A DNA stretch of 64,000 nucleotides from Pseudomonadota bacterium (lineage in GTDB: Bacteria; Pseudomonadota; Gammaproteobacteria; Xanthomonadales; Xanthomonadaceae), in assembly GCA_018240435.1 (NCBI GenBank), contig JAFEFT010000015.1, positions 1 to 64,000 on the forward strand, in the 5' to 3' direction. The position numbers and the translations under genes are program-made. The notes under the pieces were generated by a model. It searched no databases and was not told the origin of the DNA. It saw only the letters and a program-made list of their open reading frames with translations. Below are positions 28,164 to 38,605 of the stretch, in pieces. The number at the start of each line of letters is the position of its first letter. Position 1 is the stretch's first letter.

Positions 28164-29501
28164 ATGAACGATCCGTCGCGCAATGTGCTCACCCCCAGCC
28201 AACTCGGCGCACTGGCGCGCGACCTGCTCGAAGGCAGCTTCCCGATGGTGTGGGTGGAAGGCGAACTGGGCAGCGTGTCGCGGCCGGCTTCGGGGCACGT
28301 CTACTTCAACCTCAAGGATGCGCGCGCGCAATTGCGCTGCGCGATGTGGCGGCAGCGCGCCGGGCTGCTGCGTTTCGCGCCGCGCGACGGCATCCAGGTG
28401 CTGCTGCGTGGGCGACTGACCGTGTACGAGGCGCGCGGCGACATGCAACTGGTCGTCGAGCACATGGAGGAAGCCGGCGAAGGCGCGCTGCGGCGGGCAT
28501 TCGAGGAACTCAAGGCCAAACTCGTCGGCGAAGGCCTGTTCGCGCCCGAACGCAAGCGGCCGCTGCCGCGTTTCGTGCGTCGGCTCGGCATCGTCACCTC
28601 GCCGTCCGGCGCGGCGATCCGCGACGTGCTGCATGTCATCGCCCGCCGCCTGCCGTTGCTGGAGATCGAGATCGTGCCCAGCCCGGTGCAGGGCGCGGCA
28701 GCGACCGCGCAACTGGTGCAGGCGCTGCGCCGGGCCGGTGCCAGCGGTCGCTACGACGCCCTCCTGCTCACCCGTGGCGGCGGCTCGCTGGAAGATTTGT
28801 GGTGCTTCAACGAGGAAGCGCTGGTACGCGAAATCGCCGCCTGCCCGGTGCCGGTGCTGGCGGCGATCGGCCACGAGATCGACACCACGCTCGCCGATTT
28901 CGTCGCCGACCTGCGTGCCGCCACGCCGTCGGCGGCGGCCGAGCTGCTGGTCCCCGACCGCAGCGAATTGCAGGCGCTGCTGCAACGCCAAGGCGCACGG
29001 CTGCAAACGGCGATGCAGCGACGTCTGGATGCGCTGGCGCAGCGCGCCGATCGCGCCTGGTTGCGCTTGCAGGGGCAACGCCCGCACGCCCGACTCGAGC
29101 GCGGCGCGCTGCGTCTGGCGGAAATGCACCGGCGGCTCGACATGCAGCGACGGCGCCTGCTCGACACCCGCAGCGAGCAACTGCGGCAACTGGCGATGCG
29201 CCTGCAGCATCGCCATCCAGCCACCACGTTGACGCTGCACCACGCCCGCCTCGAGCGCGCGCTGACGGCACTGGTGCGTGCCCAGGCGGCGACACTGGAT
29301 CGACGCAGCGTCCGCCTGCACGCGCTGGCGCGCGCCCTGCACGCGGTCAGCCCGCTGGGTGTGCTCGAACGCGGCTATGCCATCCTCCGCGACGAGGATG
29401 GCCGGGTCGTGCGCAGCATCGCGCAGACGCGCACAGGCCAGCGCCTGCAGGGTCGGCTGGCCGATGGCAGCCTGCCGTTGCGGGTCGAACCGGCCGAGTG
29501 A
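28164..29501 (+). CDS. xseA: Exodeoxyribonuclease VII large subunit
   Basis: A 445-residue protein. N-terminal OB fold with [20 protein letters not shown], the catalytic domain with [31 protein letters not shown] and [14 protein letters not shown], then long coiled-coil helices (about 270-400), and a C-terminal barrel with [13 protein letters not shown] (here [12 protein letters not shown]). With XseB it degrades single-stranded DNA into oligonucleotides. No xseB gene is in the window. ATG 28164 gives the standard length. Confidence 0.96.
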   Translation: MNDPSRNVLTPSQLGALARDLLEGSFPMVWVEGELGSVSRPASGHVYFNLKDARAQLRCAMWRQRAGLLRFAPRDGIQVLLRGRLTVYEARGDMQLVVEHMEEAGEGALRRAFEELKAKLVGEGLFAPERKRPLPRFVRRLGIVTSPSGAAIRDVLHVIARRLPLLEIEIVPSPVQGAAATAQLVQALRRAGASGRYDALLLTRGGGSLEDLWCFNEEALVREIAACPVPVLAAIGHEIDTTLADFVADLRAATPSAAAELLVPDRSELQALLQRQGARLQTAMQRRLDALAQRADRAWLRLQGQRPHARLERGALRLAEMHRRLDMQRRRLLDTRSEQLRQLAMRLQHRHPATTLTLHHARLERALTALVRAQAATLDRRSVRLHALARALHAVSPLGVLERGYAILRDEDGRVVRSIAQTRTGQRLQGRLADGSLPLRVEPAE

Positions 29502-29532
29502 TTCAGGGCGAGCCCTTGCCCGAGGTGCGAAC

Positions 29533-30963
29533 ATGTTGAAACCAACTTACCCGTACTACCTCGCCGGCCGCGCCTGCGCGCCCAACGCCGATCTGGTCGT
29601 GCACGACAAGTATTCCGGGCAGGAAGCGTGCCGGGTCGCGCTGGCCGATGCCGCCGTCATCGACCAGGCCATCGCCGCCGCGGTGGCGTCGCAGCCGGCG
29701 CTGGCGGCGTTCGCGCCCGACCAGCGCCAGGCCGTGCTCAAGCACTGCGTCGCCCGCTTCGGCGAGCGCCGCGAGGAGCTTGCGCATGCGCTGTGCATCG
29801 AGGCCGGCAAACCCATACGCGATGCCCGCGGCGAAGTCACCCGGCTGATCGACACCTTCAAGATCGCCGCCGCCGAAGCGGTGCGCATCGGCGGGGACGT
29901 GCTGGAGCTGGGCATCTCGCCGCGCAGCCGCGGCTACCGCGGCTTCGTCAAGCGCGTGCCGATCGGGCCGTGCTCGTTCATCAGCCCGTTCAATTTCCCG
30001 CTCAACCTGGTCGCGCACAAGGTCGCTCCGGCGATCGCCGCCGGTTGCCCGTGGCTGCTCAAGCCGGCCTCGCGCACCCCGGTCGGCGCGCTGATCATCG
30101 GCGAAGTGCTGGCCGAAACCGATCTGCCCCAAGGCAGCTTCTCGATCCTGCCCTGCCACCGCGACGGCGCCGATCTGTTCACCACCGACGCGCGTTTCAA
30201 GCTGCTGTCGTTCACCGGCTCGGCGGCGGTCGGCTGGGATCTGAAGGCGCGCGCCGGCAAGAAAAAGGTGGTGCTGGAACTGGGCGGCAACGCCGCCTGC
30301 CTCGTCGATGGCGACCAGCACGACGATCTCGATCGCGTGGTCGAGCGGCTGGTGTTCGGTGCCTTCTACCAATCCGGGCAAAGCTGCATCAGCGTGCAGC
30401 GCGTGTTCGCGCATGCCTCGCTGTTCGCGACACTGCGCGCGAAACTGGTGGCGGCGGCGCAATCGCTGGTGTGCGGCGACCCGAAGGACGAAGCCACCTT
30501 CATCGGCCCGCTGATCGACGAAGCATCCGCGGCAAGACTGCAAGACTGGATCGACGACGCCGTCGCCGCCGGCGCGCGGGTGCTTTGCGGCGGCCGGCGG
30601 CGTGGCACGCTGCTGCCGGCGACGGTGCTCGAAGCGGTGCCGCGCACGGCGGCGATCGTCGCCGAGGAAGCCTTCGGCCCGGTGGTCGTGCTCGAACCGT
30701 TCGCCGATTTCGAGCAGGCGCTGGCCGCGGTCAATGCCAGCCGCTACGGCCTGCAGGCGGGCGTGTTCACGCATGATCTGCGCCATGCCCTGCGCGCCTG
30801 GGATGTGCTGGAAGTCGGCGGGGTGATCGTCGGCGACGTGCCGAGCTGGCGCGTGGATCACATGCCCTACGGTGGGGTGAAGGATTCCGGCCTCGGCCGC
30901 GAGGGCGTGCGCTGCGCGATCGAGGACATGACCGAGCCAAGGCTGCTGGCGATCCGCGGGTGA
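29533..30963 (+). CDS. NAD(P)-dependent aldehyde dehydrogenase
   Basis: A 476-residue enzyme. Coenzyme-binding [22 protein letters not shown], the FTGSAAVGW segment, [11 protein letters not shown] with the general-base Glu, the nucleophile in [13 protein letters not shown], and the conserved late [14 protein letters not shown]. The overall pattern is closest to the GAPN/lactaldehyde and succinate-semialdehyde group; no substrate is certain. The 31 bases after xseA may place it in that transcript. It differs from the ALDH7-type gene at 18.2 kb. Confidence 0.9.
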   Translation: MLKPTYPYYLAGRACAPNADLVVHDKYSGQEACRVALADAAVIDQAIAAAVASQPALAAFAPDQRQAVLKHCVARFGERREELAHALCIEAGKPIRDARGEVTRLIDTFKIAAAEAVRIGGDVLELGISPRSRGYRGFVKRVPIGPCSFISPFNFPLNLVAHKVAPAIAAGCPWLLKPASRTPVGALIIGEVLAETDLPQGSFSILPCHRDGADLFTTDARFKLLSFTGSAAVGWDLKARAGKKKVVLELGGNAACLVDGDQHDDLDRVVERLVFGAFYQSGQSCISVQRVFAHASLFATLRAKLVAAAQSLVCGDPKDEATFIGPLIDEASAARLQDWIDDAVAAGARVLCGGRRRGTLLPATVLEAVPRTAAIVAEEAFGPVVVLEPFADFEQALAAVNASRYGLQAGVFTHDLRHALRAWDVLEVGGVIVGDVPSWRVDHMPYGGVKDSGLGREGVRCAIEDMTEPRLLAIRG

Positions 30964-31099
30964 GCGCGCCCCACCCGTTCAACCCCACGACGACCGTCGG
31001 CGCGTTGCATCGGGCATCTGCCCATCGCCGAGGTTCGCCGTGCCGTCACCGCGTCGTTGCCCGCATCCGCATGCACGCCCCGGCCGACGCCGCCGGCAG

Positions 31100-34030
31100 T
31101 CAGTCGGCGCGCTCGGGCGTGGCCACCGGATAGCCGAACAGGAAGCCCTGCCCGTACTGGCAGCCCAGTGCTTGCAGCAGATCGCACTGCTCTTGCGTCT
31201 CGATGCCCTCGCCGATCACGTCCAGGCCCAGCGAGCGCGCCAGCGCGAGGATGGCGCGCACCACCGCCTCGCTGCCCTTGCCATCGGCGACGAACAGGTC
31301 GGAGACGAACGAGCGGTCGATCTTGAGCGCGCGCAACGGGAACCGGTGCAGGTAGGAGAGCGCCGAATAGCCGGTGCCGAAATCGTCGAGCTGGGCGCAG
31401 ATGCCGCCATCGCACAAGGTTTCGATGGTGCTGAGCACCTGCGAGGAGTTGTCCAGCAGCGCGCCTTCGGTCAGCTCGATGCGCAGCCGCCGCTGCGGCA
31501 CTTCGTATTCGCGCGCCAGCCCCAGCAACCGTTGCGCCAGATCCGGCGAACGGAAGTGCCGCGGCGAGACGTTGATGCTGATGTACCGCTCCCCGGTGGC
31601 GACGGCATGAAAGCGCCGGCAGGCTTCCTCGAATACCAGCCAGTCGATCTGCTCGATCAGGCCGCTGTCCTCGGCCACGCCGAGAAACTCGATCGGCGAG
31701 AGCACGCCGCGCTCCTCGTGGCGCCAGCGCAGCAAGGCCTCGTAACCGACCACCTCGCGATCGGCAAGGCGCACGATCGGCTGGAAATAGGGCACGAAAG
31801 CACCAAAGCCGATCGCGCGGCGCAGCTCGCCTTCGAGATCATGCACGCGCAGGGCTTCGAAACGCAGCGCCTCGTCGAATACCTCGTAACGGCTGCGGCC
31901 TTTGTTCTTCGCGCGATACATCGCCACGTCGGCATCGCGCAGCAGTTCCTCGGGCCGCTTGTATTGCGGGCCGACCATGGCGATGCCGACGCTGGCCGAG
32001 GTGAACAGTTCCTTGCCGGCCACCGCGATCGGCGCCGCCAGCGCGTTGATGATGCGCTGCGCGACCTCGCTGGCTTCGGCGACGCTGCGGATCGCCTCCA
32101 CCAGCACGGCGAACTCGTCGCCGCCCAGCCGCGCCACCGTGTCGGGCAGCCGCACGGCACCGGCGATCAGGCGGCTGGCCTGCTTGAGCAGTTCGTCGCC
32201 GACGAGGTGGCCGGCGCTGTCGTTGACCACCTTGAACCGGTCCAGGTCGAGGAACAGCACCGCGAACCCCCGCTGCGGATCGCGCTGCCAGGCCGACATC
32301 GCATGCTGCATGCGATCGAGCAGGCGGGTGCGGTTGGGCAGGCCGGTCAAGGCGTCGTGCAGGGCCTGGTGGGTCAACGACTCCTCGGCGCGCTCGCGTT
32401 CGGCGATCTGCCCGCGCAGCTTGCGGTTGGCGTTGGCCAGTTCGCGGGTGCGTTCCTCCACCCGCCGCTCCAGCTCGGCGTAGGCGGCCTTGAGGTGATC
32501 TTGCGCACGCTTGCGCAACAGGCCCGAAGCGATGTGGAAGGCGACGAAGGTCAGCAGATCCTGATCGCGCTGGGTGTAGCGGATCGACTCGTCGTAGCTT
32601 TGCACCACGATCACGCCGACCGAGCGCTCGTCGCGCATCAAGGGCACGCCCAGCCAGCACACCGAGGGACTGCCGAGGCTGTGCACTTCATCGGCCGCTT
32701 CGAGCGCGGTGATCGCCGCCCGATCGACCAGCAGCGGCTTGCCGGTGCGCAACACGTATTCGGTCAGGCCCCGTGCCAGCTTGCGGGTCTTGCGCTGGGC
32801 GTCGCGCTCATCCACCGAATACGGGAACTGGAGCTCGTCGCTGTCCTCGGACAACAAGGCGATGAAGAAATTGCGGGCATTGAGAAGCCCGCCGACCTCC
32901 TCGTGGACGGCGGCATAGAACTGCTCGAGGGTGTCGGCGACGATCGACAGCTCGGCGATGCGGTACAACGCCCGCTGCAACTGCTCGGCGCGTTGGCGCT
33001 CGACGATCTCGCTGCGCAGTTCGAGGTTGGCCATCGCCAGTTCGCGGGTGCGCTCGAACACCCGTCGCTCGAGGTCGGATTGCTGCTGCTTGCGCTCGAG
33101 CGCGGTAAGGATGTGCTGGGCGACGTAGGACAGCAGGGCGCGGTCTTCGTCGTCGTAGTCGAAACGCGAATCGTAGCTTTGCACCACCACCACGCCGCGT
33201 ACCTGCCCGCCGACCAGCATCGGCACCCCGAGCCAGGCGTTGCTTTCCGGACCGTGCTCGTCGTCATAGGCCATGCCCAGTTCGCGGCGAATGGCCTCGG
33301 ACGGGCCCATCAGCGCGCGACCGTGCCGGATCACCGCCACCGTCAGGCTGTTGGGCAGTGCGTCGAGCGGAATCTCCATGTCCGGATCGGCCTCGAACGG
33401 ATCCAGGACATCGGCGAAATAGATGAAGCGCAGGCTGTCGGCGGCCTGGTCATACAGCGCAATGAAAAAATTCTCGGCGTACATCAGGCCGGCGACGATC
33501 TGGTGCAAGCCGGCCAGCATCTTGGCCATTTCCATCGGCGTGCTGGCGAGGTCGGCGATGGCATACAGCGCCGCTTGCAGCTTCTCGGCCTTTTCCAGGC
33601 GACGCACGCGCGCGCTCAGGTAATCGCGTTCGAGCAACGCCGAGCCGAACAGATGGGCACGATCGAGCAGCACGTGCCAGGCTTTCGGCGGCTGCGTCGG
33701 ATCGGTCTCGATCGCCAGCGCCAGCCACGCATCGGCCTGCTCGATGCGCCATGCCACCGCGATCACGCCATCGCGATTGCGCACCTGCCCATCGGGCTTG
33801 GTGATTACCTGATCGAGCAGGTTTTCCACCCGTCCGGCGAGCGGGCCGCTGCGCCACTGCGCGAGCTGGCCGGCGCGGCCCCAGCGCAGGGCGATCTGGC
33901 GAAAACCCGGGATCGCCCGGGCGCGATGGGCAAGGGCGACGCCAAGGTCGCCGATCAGGCTGGCGCCGGACGGATCGAGGGCCGCCACCGGCTCGGGAAG
34001 GCTCAGGGTCAATTGCGGAACCGGCTGCAT
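31100..34030 (-). CDS. GAF-GAF-GGDEF-EAL cyclic-di-GMP turnover protein
   Basis: About 976 residues. Order: N-terminal alpha/beta domain (1-130), GAF1 (about 160-320), a coiled coil with FERTRELAMANLELR, GAF2 (about 370-515), a second coiled coil with RTRELANANRKLRGQ, GGDEF (about 560-720) and EAL. GGDEF is intact (RLGGDEF) with the inhibitory RxxD site (RLPD) five residues before it. EAL is also intact: EALLRW, NVSPRHF, ELTEG, DDFGTGYSAL, KIDRSF, GEGIET and QGFLFGYP. So it can both make and break c-di-GMP, with sensing by two GAF domains. Homologous to the protein at 40727-42937. The start could be ATG 34030 or 34063; homology supports 34030. Confidence 0.93.
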   Translation of the reverse strand: MQPVPQLTLSLPEPVAALDPSGASLIGDLGVALAHRARAIPGFRQIALRWGRAGQLAQWRSGPLAGRVENLLDQVITKPDGQVRNRDGVIAVAWRIEQADAWLALAIETDPTQPPKAWHVLLDRAHLFGSALLERDYLSARVRRLEKAEKLQAALYAIADLASTPMEMAKMLAGLHQIVAGLMYAENFFIALYDQAADSLRFIYFADVLDPFEADPDMEIPLDALPNSLTVAVIRHGRALMGPSEAIRRELGMAYDDEHGPESNAWLGVPMLVGGQVRGVVVVQSYDSRFDYDDEDRALLSYVAQHILTALERKQQQSDLERRVFERTRELAMANLELRSEIVERQRAEQLQRALYRIAELSIVADTLEQFYAAVHEEVGGLLNARNFFIALLSEDSDELQFPYSVDERDAQRKTRKLARGLTEYVLRTGKPLLVDRAAITALEAADEVHSLGSPSVCWLGVPLMRDERSVGVIVVQSYDESIRYTQRDQDLLTFVAFHIASGLLRKRAQDHLKAAYAELERRVEERTRELANANRKLRGQIAERERAEESLTHQALHDALTGLPNRTRLLDRMQHAMSAWQRDPQRGFAVLFLDLDRFKVVNDSAGHLVGDELLKQASRLIAGAVRLPDTVARLGGDEFAVLVEAIRSVAEASEVAQRIINALAAPIAVAGKELFTSASVGIAMVGPQYKRPEELLRDADVAMYRAKNKGRSRYEVFDEALRFEALRVHDLEGELRRAIGFGAFVPYFQPIVRLADREVVGYEALLRWRHEERGVLSPIEFLGVAEDSGLIEQIDWLVFEEACRRFHAVATGERYISINVSPRHFRSPDLAQRLLGLAREYEVPQRRLRIELTEGALLDNSSQVLSTIETLCDGGICAQLDDFGTGYSALSYLHRFPLRALKIDRSFVSDLFVADGKGSEAVVRAILALARSLGLDVIGEGIETQEQCDLLQALGCQYGQGFLFGYPVATPERAD

Positions 34031-34125
34031 TGCGCGCACGCGACAGGGGTACTGGCGCAGCATAGCAATGCCCACCGGAGCCGGCGAGTTTCCCGCCACC
34101 CACCGCATCGCGTAGGCTTTCGGGC

Positions 34126-34674
34126 ATGGATGCCGACGCCACGGACGAAGCCCTGATGATGGCCTACGGCCGCGGCGATGCGACGGCATTCGAGACGCTG
34201 TACGCGAGGCATCGCGGCGGCCTGTTCCGTTACCTGCTGCGCCACCTGCGCCAGCAGGCGCTGGCCGAGGAACTGTTTCAGGATGTCTGGAGTCGCCTGA
34301 TCGGTGCCCGCGAACGCTACCGGCCGGATGCGAAATTTTCGACCTGGCTCTACCAGATCGCCAGCAACCGCCTGACCGACCACTGGCGCGCCCTGGGTCG
34401 CCAGGGCGGCTTCGTCGACGAGGGCGACGAACGCATCGAACGCGAACCCGACCCGAGCACGCCCGAGCGCGAGATGAGCCAGTTCGAACAACGCCGGCAA
34501 TTGCAACGGGCGCTGGAGGAATTGCCAGCCGAGCAACGCGAAGTGCTGTTGCTGCGCCTGGATCGCGAACTGGAACTGGAGGAAATCGCGCAAATCACCG
34601 GAGTCGGCCGCGAAACCGTGAAATCCCGCCTGCGTTACGCGATGGACAAGCTGCGTTCGAGGTTGCGTTCATGA
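34126..34674 (+). CDS. ECF-type RNA polymerase sigma factor
   Basis: A 182-residue sigma factor. Region 2 is at about 20-85 with FRYLLRHL and the WLYQIASNRLTDHWR segment; region 4 at about 120-175 has LPAEQREVLLLRLDRELELEEIAQ and VGRETVKSRLRYAMDKLRS. Region 3 is missing, as expected for ECF factors. The stop overlaps the next start (ATGA), and the next gene is probably its anti-sigma factor. The promoter region to its left, 34031-34125, is shared with the c-di-GMP gene and overlaps both. Confidence 0.92.
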   Translation: MDADATDEALMMAYGRGDATAFETLYARHRGGLFRYLLRHLRQQALAEELFQDVWSRLIGARERYRPDAKFSTWLYQIASNRLTDHWRALGRQGGFVDEGDERIEREPDPSTPEREMSQFEQRRQLQRALEELPAEQREVLLLRLDRELELEEIAQITGVGRETVKSRLRYAMDKLRSRLRS

Positions 34675-35678
34675 GCCAGACCACACCACCGCCGGCCTCA
34701 CCCGAGCCGCTGGACGCGAACGAGCGCGAGCTGGCGCGCCTGCTGCGCGAACTGCCCACCGCGGCGCCGCCGCCGGCGCTGGACGCACGCATCCTCGCCG
34801 CCGCGCGCAGCGCCGTGCAGCCGCAGGTGCGGCGACGGCCACTGCGCCTGTGGCGCTCGCTCGGCATCGGCACCGCCGCCAGCGCGCTGATCGCCACCGG
34901 CCTGCTGCTGCGCATGCACCAGGATCGGCAGACGACGCTGCCGCTGCCGGCGGAAGTTGCCGCACCGGCCACCGCACCGGCCACCGCAACAGCCGCGGCG
35001 GACACCCTGACCGCCGATTCCGAGGCGCAGGCGCCACCGCCCAAGGATCTGCCGCCGCCGACCGCGACTGCGACGGCGCCAACGGCGGCCCGCGCCGTGC
35101 AGGCCCACGACGAGCCACTGCGCACCGCCGCCAGCGCGGAGTTTGCCAATCGCCCCGCCGCCGCTGCGCCGACGGCATTTCCGACACCGGCACCGGCACC
35201 GGCAGCGACGGAAGCCAGCGCGGCCCGCCCGCCGCCTGCGCCACCGCCAGCGCCAGCGCCACCACCGCCGGCAGCGGCGGCTGCCGATGCCGGCCCAGCC
35301 GGCGCCGGCCGCCTGCATGCGACGACAAACGCGGCGGCACTGGCGACACCGGCCGCCGCCAAGCCATCGTCACCGGCCAGGGCCGAGGCGTTGCCACCGG
35401 CCGACGACGTTGCCGCGCAGGCCCGCGATGACCAGCAGTCGGCGACCGGCGGCGCGCGCGATCGCCAGGGCGTAAAATCCGGGCGGCACAAGCAGGCCGC
35501 GCCGGCGCAGTCCTTCCCCGGCGACGACGCCGCACTTGCGCCGGCCGCCTGGCTCGACCGCATCCGCGCGCGTCTGGCCGACGGCGACCGCGACGGCGCG
35601 CGCGCCAGCCTGCGCCGCTTCCATCAACATTATCCGGACGATGCCATCCCCGATGACCTGCGTGTGCTGCTGCCATGA
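34671..35678 (+). CDS. Probable anti-sigma factor: one membrane helix, long Ala/Pro-rich periplasmic linker
   Basis: A 335-residue protein overlapping the sigma gene by four bases. The cytoplasmic N-terminus is short (about 60 residues; DANERELARLLRELP) without the HxxxCxxC zinc motif of classic anti-sigma proteins; a single helix at about 63-78 (SLGIGTAASALIATGLLL) follows, then about 180 residues of Ala/Pro/Thr/Asp-rich low-complexity linker, and a conserved-looking C-terminal segment: AWLDRIRARLADGDRDGA and ending ALRRF...PDDLRVLLP. The position and topology indicate control of the ECF factor, by inference. The low-complexity part may reach through the periplasm. Confidence 0.65.
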   Translation: MSQTTPPPASPEPLDANERELARLLRELPTAAPPPALDARILAAARSAVQPQVRRRPLRLWRSLGIGTAASALIATGLLLRMHQDRQTTLPLPAEVAAPATAPATATAAADTLTADSEAQAPPPKDLPPPTATATAPTAARAVQAHDEPLRTAASAEFANRPAAAAPTAFPTPAPAPAATEASAARPPPAPPPAPAPPPPAAAAADAGPAGAGRLHATTNAAALATPAAAKPSSPARAEALPPADDVAAQARDDQQSATGGARDRQGVKSGRHKQAAPAQSFPGDDAALAPAAWLDRIRARLADGDRDGARASLRRFHQHYPDDAIPDDLRVLLP

Positions 35679-35702
35679 CGCGATGACGCCGGGGCGCCGA
35701 CG

Positions 35703-36296
35703 ATGAGTCGCACCACCCTGGCGACACCGGCGCAGTTCGAACTGGTCGTCAAGAAGAGCCGCTTTCGCGCCCACGCCGCCCCCATCGACGCCGCGGCGGC
35801 GGCGCAGGCGTTCATTGCCGCCACCCAGGCCGACGACGCCAGCCACAACTGCTGGGCATGGCGGCTGGGCGACAGCTACCGCTCCAGCGACGATGGCGAG
35901 CCGGCCGGCACCGCCGGGCGGTCGATCCTGGCGGCGATCGACGGCGCCGGCTGCGATGGCGTGGCGGTGCTGGTCGCACGCTGGTTCGGCGGCATCAAAC
36001 TCGGCGCCGGCGGCCTGGTGCGCGCCTATGGCGGCAGCGCCGCGCAATGCCTGCGGCTGGCGCCGAAGATCGTCTGCGTCGAACGGACACGGGCGACGCT
36101 GACCTGCCCGTTCGAGCACGCCAACGTCGTCCACCAGCAGATTTCGCGCTTTCAGGCCGTCAAATGCGACGAGCACTTCGCCGCCGACGGCTTGCACCTG
36201 ACCATCGACCTGCCCCGCCACCAGTTGCCCGCCTTGCAAACGGCCCTCGGCGACGCCACCCGCGGGCGGATCCAACTTCTGGAATGCACGCAATGA
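35703..36296 (+). CDS. YigZ/IMPACT family protein
   Basis: A 197-residue protein of the UPF0029/Impact-N family. Motifs: VKKSRFRAHAAPI near the N-terminus, SHNCWAWRLG, SSDDGEPAGTAG, and VARWFGGIKLGAGGLVRAYG, the family signature. Bacterial members are of uncertain function (some are linked to stress or ribosome-related roles; a ribonuclease/Xaa-Pro activity has been claimed for older family annotations). The stop codon overlaps the next start (ATGA). The three genes sigma, anti-sigma and yigZ-like are on one strand with short gaps. Confidence 0.88.
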   Translation: MSRTTLATPAQFELVVKKSRFRAHAAPIDAAAAAQAFIAATQADDASHNCWAWRLGDSYRSSDDGEPAGTAGRSILAAIDGAGCDGVAVLVARWFGGIKLGAGGLVRAYGGSAAQCLRLAPKIVCVERTRATLTCPFEHANVVHQQISRFQAVKCDEHFAADGLHLTIDLPRHQLPALQTALGDATRGRIQLLECTQ

Positions 36297-38089
36297 CCGA
36301 ATCCGCCCCCAGCGACCGCCCGACCACGGCGCGCACCGACCCGCGTTCGTTGCGCGCGCTGTGGCCCTATCTGCGCCGGCGGCCACGGTTGATCGCCGGT
36401 TGGCTGGGCTTTCTGGCGCTGTCGTCGAGTTCGGTGCTGGTGCTGCCGGTGGCGGTGCGCTACATGGTCGATCGCGGCTTCAGCCATGCCGGCGGCGGCG
36501 CCATCGACGAATGGTTCGTGCTGCTGCTGGCGGTGGCGCTGGTGCTGGCGCTGGCCACCGCCGGGCGCTTTTTCTGCGTGAGCCTGCTCGGCGAGCGCGT
36601 GGTCGCCGACCTGCGCCGCGACGTCTACACCCACTTGCTGCGGCTGGACATCGCCTTCTTCGAACGCACCCGCACCGGCGAACTGATCTCGCGGCTGTCG
36701 GCCGATACCGAATTGCTGCGCACGGTGATCGCCTCGAGCATGTCGATCGCCCTGCGCAGCGCGATCACCGTGCTCGGCTCGCTGCTGATGCTGGTGGTGA
36801 CCAGCCCGCGGCTGGCCGGTCTGGCGCTGGTCGGCATCCCGCTGGTGGTGCTGCCGATCGTCGTCTTCGGACGGCGCGTGCGCGGCATGTCGCGCGCCAG
36901 CCAGGATCGCACCGCCGATGCCAACGCCCGCGCCGGGGAAACCCTCAATGCCATGCACACCGTGCAAAGCTATGCGCGCGAGCGCTTCGAAGGCGAGCGC
37001 TATACCGGCGCGGTGGAAGATGCCTTCGCCACTGCGCGCCGCCGCGTGCGCACGCAGGCGCTGCTGACCGCCTCGGTGATCGTGCTGGTGTTCGGCGCCG
37101 TCATCGCCGTGCTGTGGATCGGCGCCCACGATGTCATCGCCGGCCAGATGAGTGCCGGCACGCTGATGCAGTTCGTGTTCTATGCCGTGTTCGGCGCCGG
37201 CTCGGTCGGCTCGCTCAGCGAAGTCTGGGCCGAAGTGCAACGCGCCAGCGGCGGCATGGGCCGGATCAACGAACTGCTGGCGGAAACCCCGCGCATCACC
37301 GCGCCGGCACAGCCGATGTCGCTGCCGGCAGCGGCCACGGCAGCGACGGCGACCGCCGCCGCGATCGCCTTCGAGCAGGTGCGATTCCATTACCCGGCGC
37401 GACCGGACACGCCGGCGCTGGAGGACTTCACCCTGACCATCGCCGCCGGCGAGACGGTGGCCCTGGTCGGCCCTTCCGGCGCCGGCAAGAGCACCGTGTT
37501 CCAGTTGCTGCTGCGCTTCCACGACCCCGATACCGGCAGCATCCGGGTCGGTGGCATCGACCTGCGCCAACTCGATCCGCAGGCACTGCGCGAGCGCATC
37601 GCACTGGTGCCGCAAGACCCAGTGATCTTCGGCGCCGACGCCCTCGACAACATCCGCTACGGCCGCCTGGACGCCAGCGAGGACGAGGTGATCGCCGCCG
37701 CCCGCGCCGCCGAGGCGCACGAATTCCTCGCTGCCCTGCCCGACGGTTACCGCAGCTTCCTCGGCGAAAAAGGCACGCGCCTGTCCGGTGGCCAGCAGCA
37801 GCGGCTGGCGATCGCCCGCGCGGTGCTCAAACAAGCGCCGATCCTGCTGCTCGACGAGGCGACCAGCGCTCTGGATGCGCACAGCGAGCGCGCCATCCAG
37901 CAGGCCTTCGAGCGCCTGCGCAAGGGTCGCACCACGCTGGTGATCGCGCACCGGCTGGCGACCGTGCTCGGCGCCGACCGCATCGTCGTGCTCGACCACG
38001 GCCGCATCGTCGCCCAGGGCACGCACGCGCAATTGGTCGCGCAAGGCGGCCTGTACGCCGAGCTGGCGCGGTTGCAGTTCGCGGCCTGA
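36293..38089 (+). CDS. ABC transporter, fused permease and ATPase (MsbA/BmrA-like)
   Basis: A 598-residue half-transporter. Six transmembrane helices in the first 340 residues with the conserved coupling segment FFERTRTGELISRLSADT; then an ATPase domain with Walker A GPSGAGKST, Q-loop LVPQDPVIF, signature LSGGQQQRLAIARAVLK, Walker B ILLLDEATSALD, and H-loop VIAHRLATV. Type IV exporter of the ABCB class; substrates could be lipid, peptide or drug. ATG 36293 (four-base overlap) is used; an in-frame ATG at 36284 also exists. A dimer is needed for function. Confidence 0.93.
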   Translation: MTESAPSDRPTTARTDPRSLRALWPYLRRRPRLIAGWLGFLALSSSSVLVLPVAVRYMVDRGFSHAGGGAIDEWFVLLLAVALVLALATAGRFFCVSLLGERVVADLRRDVYTHLLRLDIAFFERTRTGELISRLSADTELLRTVIASSMSIALRSAITVLGSLLMLVVTSPRLAGLALVGIPLVVLPIVVFGRRVRGMSRASQDRTADANARAGETLNAMHTVQSYARERFEGERYTGAVEDAFATARRRVRTQALLTASVIVLVFGAVIAVLWIGAHDVIAGQMSAGTLMQFVFYAVFGAGSVGSLSEVWAEVQRASGGMGRINELLAETPRITAPAQPMSLPAAATAATATAAAIAFEQVRFHYPARPDTPALEDFTLTIAAGETVALVGPSGAGKSTVFQLLLRFHDPDTGSIRVGGIDLRQLDPQALRERIALVPQDPVIFGADALDNIRYGRLDASEDEVIAAARAAEAHEFLAALPDGYRSFLGEKGTRLSGGQQQRLAIARAVLKQAPILLLDEATSALDAHSERAIQQAFERLRKGRTTLVIAHRLATVLGADRIVVLDHGRIVAQGTHAQLVAQGGLYAELARLQFAA

Positions 38090-38119
38090 GAGCGGCCGCC
38101 GCCTGCGTTCGGTTGACGA

Positions 38120-38344
38120 TCAGGATCGCCGCGGTATCGCCAACGGATCGATCAGCTTGACCGCCCGCTGCAGCGCCACCCGCTGCTGGGTGTACGGCGG
38201 CGCGGTCTCGACCAGTTGCGTGGTGAGCGTCTGCAGGGCCGTCGTGGTGGCGGCGTCGGCCGGCAGGTAACCGATCAGCAGCTTGACCAGCGAGCGCAGG
38301 ACGGCGATCTCGGCGAGCAGGTTGGTTTCCTCGGTGGGGTTCAT
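38120..38344 (-). CDS. Small conserved protein of unknown function
   Basis: A 74-residue protein, MNPTEETNLLAEIAVLRSLV at the start and Thr/Leu-rich thereafter. The ATG at 38344 has GGAGCC seven to eight bases upstream. The first part is a probable amphipathic helix and no membrane segment or cysteine is seen. Not recognised. It is convergent with the ABC transporter and divergent from the OPT gene, whose 260-base upstream region (38345-38605) shows nothing else coding. Confidence 0.55.
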   Translation of the reverse strand: MNPTEETNLLAEIAVLRSLVKLLIGYLPADAATTTALQTLTTQLVETAPPYTQQRVALQRAVKLIDPLAIPRRS

Positions 38345-38605
38345 GGGCGGCTCCGGATGGGTGGCAGTGTCGATTCTGGCATGGCAGCGACGATCGGCTG
38401 CGCACCCGATGCCAGCACCCTGCTGACAGCAAGGCGCTGGCGAGCGGCCACACGCCGGGATGGCCGCGCCTGCGCCCGGCCGCGGTTTCGCGCAGGCGGC
38501 GCCAGCGGGCGCGGCACGCTCGCCCGGCAGCGGATCACCGCTGCCTGTTCGCGATTGCCCGCTCCTGCTATGTTGCGGGCCTTGCCACCCCGCCCGGGAA
38601 CACCG

